This document shows, one piece after another, positions 57,426 to 64,000 of a stretch of 64,000 bases of DNA. The position numbers were made by a program, and so were the translations under genes. The notes below the pieces were generated by a model. It was not told the DNA's origin, did no database searches, and saw only the letters and a program-made list of their open reading frames with translations. The DNA is from Piliocolobus tephrosceles (lineage: Eukaryota; Chordata; Mammalia; Primates; Cercopithecidae), in the NCBI RefSeq assembly GCF_002776525.5, contig NC_045441.1:123500275-123564274 (forward strand), read 5' to 3'. How positions within the stretch are numbered: position 1 is the stretch's first letter; the number at the start of each line of letters is the position of its first letter.

Positions 57426-58179
57426 GATGGCATACAGCGTCTGCATCCCTTTCTCAAATCTCCCACCCCAGAAACTTACCTGATTATTTACCCATACATA
57501 CTGACATGTCCTGAAACATAAATCCACCTTCCTTAGTTGGAATTGCCCTGGAAGCAGAGCCTGGACCAGGGCTTCAGTGTGGATGGCCTTTTGGGAGGAG
57601 ATCCCAGGAAGCAGGAGTGAGGGAGTGAAGAGAGAGTGAGAAGCAGAGGGAGGAAAAGCAATGGGGTGTCATGGAGCTCATTACAGCTGTGGTAGCTAGT
57701 GCTCGGTCTCACTGGGCTCCTCTCTGAGGAACCCTGTAGGATGCTTCTTAGATTTCCTCACCAGCTGGGCATTTATCCTCTAACTCCTGTTCGCCACTGG
57801 TTGAAGATCGCCCACATAAGCTTCAATACTGCCCCTCTCACACTGCCAGACTGAGTGAGATCCAGGAGCTTCAGAAGTTGCCCAGAGGCAAGAAAGTGAA
57901 GCGATGGGGTGAGTGTCCATTCAGTGTGTATCAGAATGGCCCAGCACAGCTGCACTGAAATCAGAGGTGGGCTGAGGGAAGGGCAAGGGAACCGCCTCAC
58001 CACCCTTAAGACAGTTGGGAGGAGGGGCCAAAAATGACATGGAAAGTAGAAATGACAGTGACCGAGTGGATGTATGAGAGATGCATGAGGGTGACTGGGG
58101 AGGATAGACTGTGACGAGTGGTAGGAATCTTTTGCCTCCACCTAGGTTTTCTTCCAGAAAAAGCCCAGAATCTTGAGTC
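57426..58179. other. Intergenic DNA, nothing firmly recognised
   Basis: 57535-57780 may be a decayed unnamed repeat. Confidence 0.45.
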
Positions 58180-58345
58180 AGAAGAGTGGCTTATGTCCCA
58201 GCACTGCGGGGATCCATCTGTTTTACCTAGGACAACTGATTCTGTTTCTCTCACATACGTCACGTGATGTTGTGAAGACCAACTGAGCTAATGTACACAA
58301 AGGGCTTTGTAGTGTGACCTGCCACACACAGGTGAGCTACTGTTG
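58180..58345 (+). mobile_element. MIR SINE, 3' part
   Basis: 'gtgatgttgtgaagaccaac', 'tgagctaatgtacacaaagg' and 'cacacaggtgagctactgtt'. Confidence 0.65.
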
Positions 58346-58639
58346 TTGTTAGAGACTATAGTGTAAGGGCTGCTTGGGCTGTAAAAATCTCATATCCTTT
58401 CCTTCAGTACAACCAATATAGAACTTTTCCATTTCTAATACGTAATGCAATTTTAACGTACGGTGTGTCAATGCTCCTTGCCCCTGGTTCTGCTAACTTT
58501 CATTATTTTTTTCCCGTTTGTCTTCTGTTAAATTGTTTTAAACATGCTTGTTTCAAGCTCTTAGACTTGGCTGCTGGGAGTAGAATATGGTAGAATTCAT
58601 ATGAAGACCAAGTTGGCAATATCTATCAACATGATAAGT

Positions 58640-59150
58640 ACATTTATTCTGTGGGCCAGTAAAACCACTTCTGACAATATATATTCCTGATTATTTGTAC
58701 ACACATGAGATACTTAAGTACAAAATTATTTATTGCAATATTGTTTGTAATAGTGGGAGACTGGAAAGAGCCTGAGTGTTTACGATAGGGTATCTGTTAA
58801 ATAAACCATGGTATATCCACACAGCGGAATCCCATGCAGTTGTTACAAAAAACACATCCCAAACGCCTGTATGTTCTAATACAGAAAGAGCTCTAGGTTA
58901 TATTGCTAGATGATAAAAATAAGATGCAGACCACTATAAACTGTATGCTACCTTTTGTATATAGTAAGGAGAAAAACTGAATATATGAGAAAATAATAAA
59001 CATGATTGCCAGTAAGGGTTGAAAGCTGAGAAGTGGGGCGAACAACAACAGAGATGAGTGTGCCTGTTCAGTGCATGACTTTTTATTCATTTTGATATTT
59101 GAGCCAATGTATTGCCTACTCAATAATAGAAAAAAAAAAAAAAAAAAAAG
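58640..59150 (+). mobile_element. Old L1 (L1M) 3' end with A-tail
   Basis: 'tattgcaatattgtttgtaa', 'ataaaccatggtatatccac' and 'actataaactgtatgctacc', then A20. Sense. Confidence 0.75.
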
Positions 59151-59439
59151 AATTGTCCAGTTCCTGGGATTCTTTCACCAAATGAAAATGGGAAATCATA
59201 GCTGGGAGAGAGAAGCAGATTTGGTTTACCAGATGGCTGGTGGCAGAACTAAAATTCTAGTAACAAAGGGTTTGGGGAAATTCACACTTGCCAGGTGTCT
59301 ATATGCTCTAATGACTCTGGTGCTCTGCTGTTATTAGGAACTTTGAAACAAGGAATCAAAAAATGCTCCAGTCAAGTTCACTAACTATGCAAAGAGAGTG
59401 GGGAGAGATATGAAGGTTTTATAACATTATTACCATGAT

Positions 59440-59620
59440 TATTTATCAGGAACTTTTGTATGCTTTTCTCATTTGATCTCCCCAATGACACTGTGAGATA
59501 TTATGATTACCATCATCGCCTCTTTTTTACAGATGAGAAAACTAATCTCAGAGAGGTTAGAAAACTTGCCTGAGGCTACAAAGAAAGTTGGCAGTGCTTC
59601 CGGGATTTAAAGATCAGGCT
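59440..59620 (-). mobile_element. MIR SINE
   Basis: Reversed MIR: 'tttacagatgagaaaactaa', 'tctcagagaggttagaaaac', 'ttgcctgaggctacaaagaa'. Confidence 0.85.
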
Positions 59621-60739
59621 TATTTTGATTATGAGAGAAAAAAATAATCAGATGTAAATCCAAATTATCCTACTCAGCTATTTGTTCAAAAACTGTTCAG
59701 TGAGCATCTAAGTGGCAGGCCCTACATGAGAACCTTGCTATATATCTAGCAGATTGACTTTCCTTAAAGATAGAATTGATGCCTTCCGTAGTGTGTTTCT
59801 GGGGTTCTCTATTTCCTGCTCCGTAAAGTGTATGGCAAGCCTAGCCACTTGCAGTGTGAGAGGTGATCAAGGTTGACCCTTTTTATCCCAGATTTTCTCT
59901 CTGTTGATGGTTGTTTAAGCCCTCCAAGAATGAGGAGAGAGAGTAGAGCCCAGGTTACTGGCTCAGGTGCAGGTATCCTAAATTCTGCTACTTTGTGACT
60001 TAATGAATGCCCTGTAGTCTGATCAATCAATCCTTGGGGAGGAGGACCTAGTAAAAGTAGCAAAAAGAGGGCAGAGGTAGAAATGTGGTGGTTGAGGAGG
60101 TAGAGGAATCCCCCTGTGATCCTCCCGTCTTTCCCATTTACACACTCACATCTGAGCAATGTTTCCCTTGGACTGTCAGAGAAGTATAAATAATGAAATT
60201 CCCCAAATCTCAGTGAGAGAATAGGCATCATTTTATATTTGTGTTAATAACCTAAAAGCAAGATTTCCAGGGTAACTAAAACCTTTTGGTAAAATGTGAT
60301 GCTGATAAGTATTGAACCTAAATGATACTTTTCAGGGATCTTTCTCAGGCTGTGCCTGAAAACAGTGGTTATAGAAGCTCTTTCACTTGTGTGGAACCCA
60401 CAGGACCAGAGGGTGACTTTTCCTGATGGCCTTTCTGTTCCAAAAAGGAAAAGAAATACTGAGAAATTTGGGAAATACACCACATCACATGACATCCATT
60501 CACAAAGCAACTTACAGCACTCCAGAGTTTGTCAGTAAGAGGACCCAGAGGAGTGCCTGCCTATCTAGGACTTGTCTGAGAAACTCCCCATATAGTGCAG
60601 CCTTTTCAGGTTTGAAAAACCAGATTTCCTTGGGTATGTTATTCCCAACATCCCTCTCACTTACGCTAGATCCAATTCCATCTGATCTGAACATTTCCCT
60701 AATTTTATTTTCTTTGCAAGGTACTGAGCTCAGAGAATT
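59621..60739. other. Single-copy-looking intergenic DNA
   Basis: Open frames of 118-140 codons here resemble no known protein and lack splice or promoter context. Confidence 0.5.
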
Positions 60740-60754
60740 AAGAGTCAAAGGGAA

Positions 60755-61048
60755 GGCTGGACGTGGTGGTTCACGTCTGTAATCCCAGCACTTTGGGAGG
60801 CTGAGGCAAGCAGATCACGAGGTCAGGAGTTTGAGACCAGCCTGACCAACATGGTTAAAACCACGTCTCTACTAAAAATACAAAAATTAGCCGGGAATGG
60901 TGGCATGCATCTGTAATCCCAGGGACTCAGAAGGCTGAGTCAGGAGAATCACTTGAACCCAGGAGGCAGAGGTTGTGGTGAGCCGAGATCGCGCCATTGC
61001 ACTCCAGCCTGGGCAACAGAGCTAGACTCTGTTTCAAAAAAAAAAAAA
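60755..61048 (+). mobile_element. AluS, full length with target-site duplication
   Basis: Sense Alu. AAGAGTCAAAGGGAA (60740-60754) and AAGAGTCACAGGGAA (ending 61063) flank it. 61064-61356 is unrecognised. Confidence 0.95.
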
Positions 61049-61360
61049 AAGAGTCACAGGGAAGACAATGGTTAAGATGGACATTTGTCCAAGCTGGGAG
61101 ACTCAACAATAAGTGAAAGGCAGCTCATTTTAAATCCACCAAGACAAGAGCCATAATTAAGTAATTCTAATTCCCAATTCCTATTCACGTTATGAAAGGC
61201 CTTATAGTTCTCTCCACACTTTTCCCAGCAGGGCAGGTAATGCCCTTCAAAACTTTGCCAGTTAAAGAGCAAGTTAGGTGCCTCATATGTCAGAATGTGC
61301 AGCAGAGACTCTGGTGCTCACCCATACCCCTTCCTCCTCTCTGTTAGGACACATGGATGA

Positions 61361-61999
61361 TGACGTTACCAGCGGAGGGTGTCCAGGTTCTTGGCATGTA
61401 GAACAAAGAATTGGACAAAACGCACCAACAAAGCAAGTAAAGAATTAAGCAACAAAAGCAGAGATTTATTGAAAAATGAAAGTGCACTCCACAGTGTGGG
61501 AGCTGGCCGAGCGTAGGGGCTCAAGGGCCGCCACACAGGGTCTTCTCGGTCCAAATACCCCCTAGAGGTTTACCGTTGGCCACTTGGTGTTCACCCCATG
61601 TAAATGAAGTGGTGACCCACAATCAGTCTGATCGGTTGCAGAACCAATCAGAGGCTGAAGTGAAGTACAAAGGTCACACTCCTATGCAAACATCTGATTG
61701 GTTGTGGGAAGCAATCAATCAGACGCTAAAGTGAAGCTTCAAAATCGTACTTCCGTGCAAAGGAAGACTTGGCTCTGAATCAGTCTGACTGGTTGTGGGC
61801 AACAACCAATCAGAGGGTTGCAAAAAAAAGCAACCAATCAGAGGTACTTTCAATTTCCCAAGGTTTGCAAAGGGAGTAGCCTCTGATACTTTTGTTACTT
61901 AGACATGGAAAGTTAGGATTTTCTTTTCAATTTAGTTCTATGGAGTCAGTGTGAGATGGCCTTAGGTTCCCTGCCTCCAGACCCTATTCTCCTGCCTCA
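61361..61999 (-). mobile_element. Solo ERV1 LTR with repeated CCAAT boxes
   Basis: On the minus strand it runs from TGAGGCAGGAGAATAGGG to '...GGTAACGTCA'. ATGA (61357-61360 and 62000-62003) flanks it. It carries CCAATCA at 61644, 61806 and 61834 and TGATTGG at 61695, within ~60-90 bp imperfect tandem units. No viral gene is present. Subfamily not named. Confidence 0.88.
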
Positions 62000-62019
62000 A
62001 TGACACACCCCTGCTCACT

Positions 62020-62340
62020 TTGCAGTTAGGCAGATCATGTGATTAGTGCTGGCCAATGTGCTGTGAACAGAGTGTCATATCAGGAATGACACTCCTGATA
62101 TGTCACTGGGGTAAGAAGCTCCAACCCTCTCTTCTCTTGTCATAGTGATCATGGAAGCCTGTGTTGAGAGAGCCACAGAGCAAAGTATCTGGGACCACTG
62201 AGTCACCATATGGAGGAGAGCTAGCTGGAGCATTCGGGGTGGACTTCGTATGAGTGAGAGGTAAATGTTTGCTGTTAAGCCCCTGAGTCACTCATGCTGT
62301 TACTGCAGCATCTTCCAGCTTATCCTAACTGGTCCAGTGT
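62020..62340 (+). mobile_element. MLT1-related LTR 3' part
   Basis: 'gtcatagtgatcatggaagcc', 'gaggtaaatgtttgctgtta' and 'gttactgcagcatcttccag' resemble an MLT1-like end. Confidence 0.5.
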
Positions 62341-62624
62341 GTGCTTTTAGTTGGCTATATCTACTGTCAATTCTAACAATGATCTAGAATCACACTAAAT
62401 CACAGATGTTGAAAGCTCAGCCATCGTCTCACAGCATTCTCAAGGAATAACCAAAATATCTATTGCCATCATTTATAACTATTCAGACAAGGTAGAGGGG
62501 AAGACATGAATTCCCATTTGATTTAGTGGCATCTCTGTTGATGGAAATAAAAGAAAATACAGATTTTAGCAAATGTGAGGAATAAACAACCTCATTTCAT
62601 TGTGCCATAAATTAAACATTTTGT

Positions 62625-62863
62625 GGCCAGGCATAGAGTGGCTCACGCCTGTAATCCCAGCGCTTTGGGAGGCCGAGGCAGACAGATCACTTGAGACCAG
62701 CCTGGCCAACATGGTGAAACCCGTCTCTACTAAAATTACAAAAATTAGCCGGGGTGGTGGTGCACACCTGTACCCAGGAGGTACCACTGCACTGCAGCCT
62801 GGGTGACAGAGCACAATTCTATCTCAAAAAAGAAAGAAAAGAACAAAACAAATGAAAAAAAAA
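62625..62863 (+). mobile_element. AluS with an internal deletion
   Basis: Left arm complete. Then 'cacacctgta' joins directly to 'cccaggaggtaccactgcact', so about 75 bp of the right arm is missing. Perfect AAACATTTTGT duplication (62614-62624 and 62864-62874). Confidence 0.93.
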
Positions 62864-62874
62864 AAACATTTTGT

Positions 62875-63637
62875 TTTGTTTAGCAATAGACTAATGAAAT
62901 AAGATTTTAAAAGACTATAAGTCTTAAGTGAAAGCATGCGGTAACTTTTGAATCATTCCGCCCCCTTCTGTTTCTTCCACTTTCTCAGTGTATAGTGTGT
63001 TACAAGGGTCTTCTATCCCCAACTCAAGAAGGTGGGACTGCAAATCAGTCGGGGTGTATTGGCTGCAAGTAGAAAAACTCCACAACCCAAAGTAGTTTGA
63101 AAAATGAAAAGGAATTATCTCACGTTACTTAAAGTCTGGAGGGCCTGTGAGGCTCAAGGTTGGCTCATCTCGGATTATCTTCCAGGTTGATAATGACATG
63201 GTGCAGCAGTTCCACATGTCACATCCAGATGGAATAATGTCCAGAAGAAGAAGACAGGCTGTCTCATCTTTGGTCTCTCACTTAAGGAAAGGAAGTCTTT
63301 CTCAGAAGTACTTGTCATGGCCAGAAAGGGTCACTGGCCCAATCCCAAAGTGATCTGTGATGAGAAAGATTAAATGGCTGTGATTGGTTCAGAACCATTA
63401 GTACAGGTGTAAGATGATGAGCATTTGGGTGGCATGGATGCTGGGGAGTCTATCCTGGACTTTATTCCTATTTCCATTGTCCATAGTCAAGCTCCTCATA
63501 CCTTTATTCCTAGATTTTGTAAAAACTCATTTGCCTGCTCTGGTTCTTGTGTCTTTCTCCAGTCTACTGTGTAAAACCTTTCTAGACAAAGGTTCTTAAA
63601 ACCCTCTTCTCATGTTGTCACATCCCTATTCAATTAT
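62875..63637. other. Intergenic DNA, possible old repeat
   Basis: 63050-63395 ('gtattggctgcaagtagaaa' to 'gtgattggttcagaacc') resembles a common old element I could not name. The rest is unrecognised. Confidence 0.45.
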
Positions 63638-63652
63638 CTTAAATATGTCCCT

Positions 63653-63945
63653 TTTTTTCTCTTTTTGAGACGGAGTCTCACTTCGTCACCCAGACTGGAG
63701 TGCAGTGGCATTATCTCTGTTCATTACAACCTCCGCCTCCTGGGTTCAAGTGATTCTTGTGCCAGCCTCCCAAGTAGCTGGGATTACAGGTGCCTGCCAC
63801 CATGCCCAGCTAATTTTTGTATTTTTAGTAGAGACAGGGTTTTGCCATGTTGGCCAGGCTGGTCTCAAACTCCTGGCCTCAAGTGATCCCCCAGCCTCGG
63901 CCTTCCAAAGTACTGGGATTACAGGCATGAGCCACTGTGCCTGAA
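63653..63945 (-). mobile_element. AluS, full length with perfect duplication
   Basis: Reverse Alu. Exact 15-bp CTTAAATATGTCCCT on both sides (63638-63652 and 63946-63960). Confidence 0.96.
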
Positions 63946-64000
63946 CTTAAATATGTCCCTCTTAACTTTGACTTTAGGTTCTGCATGTTTTTCTAGATGC

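Noticed and set aside
59809..60231. 140-codon minus-strand frame in single-copy DNA
   Set aside because: No domain recognised, no splice or promoter context, and a length that is possible by chance. Left out as a gene.
1..64000. A new multigene system
   Set aside because: Beyond SLC35B4 exon 1 there is no supported coding sequence. The unusual signals are rearrangements and repeats, not genes.

Overview
The window is nuclear DNA of a primate, most likely an Old World monkey. Nearly all of it is built from primate and older mammalian interspersed repeats (Alu, L1, L2, MIR, MaLR and ERV1 LTRs, hAT-Charlie elements). One young Alu (17519-17821) carries the sequence variants I associate with the cercopithecoid AluYRa lineage. 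A 100-base N gap (9506-9605) marks a draft assembly. There are no bacterial, phage, plasmid or CRISPR features.

Only one protein-coding segment is supported. It is the first coding exon of SLC35B4 (Golgi/ER nucleotide-sugar transporter), on the minus strand at 29-105, inside a CpG-island promoter (1-600). Transcription leaves the window to the left. The other 63 kb is gene-free intergenic sequence upstream of SLC35B4. From what I recall of human chromosome 7q33, it corresponds to the interval between SLC35B4 and AKR1B1, which is longer than this window. All long open frames beyond exon 1 are explained by repeats or chance.

Layout. 0-0.6 kb: promoter with two good ZNF143-type sites. 0.7-9.3 kb: MIR, a cluster of MER5-type hAT elements, an L2 split by a young L1 with target-site duplications, a 282-bp homopurine tract and a second L1. 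9.3-10 kb: Alu, gap, Alu. 10-17 kb: old L1, L2 and MIR. 17-26.5 kb: AluYRa-like insertion, MST and THE1 LTRs each hit by an Alu, and an old CR1/L3 fragment. 24-36.5 kb: three cases of locally copied sequence. 36.5-44 kb: Alu pieces and single-copy DNA. 44-45.7 kb: old L1, then a MER1-type element nested in MER20. 46-56 kb: mostly single-copy DNA with a strong CTCF motif at its left edge. 56-64 kb: two solo ERV1 LTRs with 4-bp duplications, MIRs, an old L1 and three Alus.

I found no new multigene system. The most unusual material is structural: (1) an 854-bp block at 32215-33068 that looks like one L1-driven insertion of an Alu joined to a copy of sequence from 23770-24306; (2) a 114-bp copy of 31009-31124 inside an Alu at 36 kb, with a self-palindromic junction; (3) an exact 29-bp copy of 24235-24263 beside a broken AluY at 24946-24974. 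Repeat names are from memory of consensus sequences, without a database search; where I could not name a family I say so.
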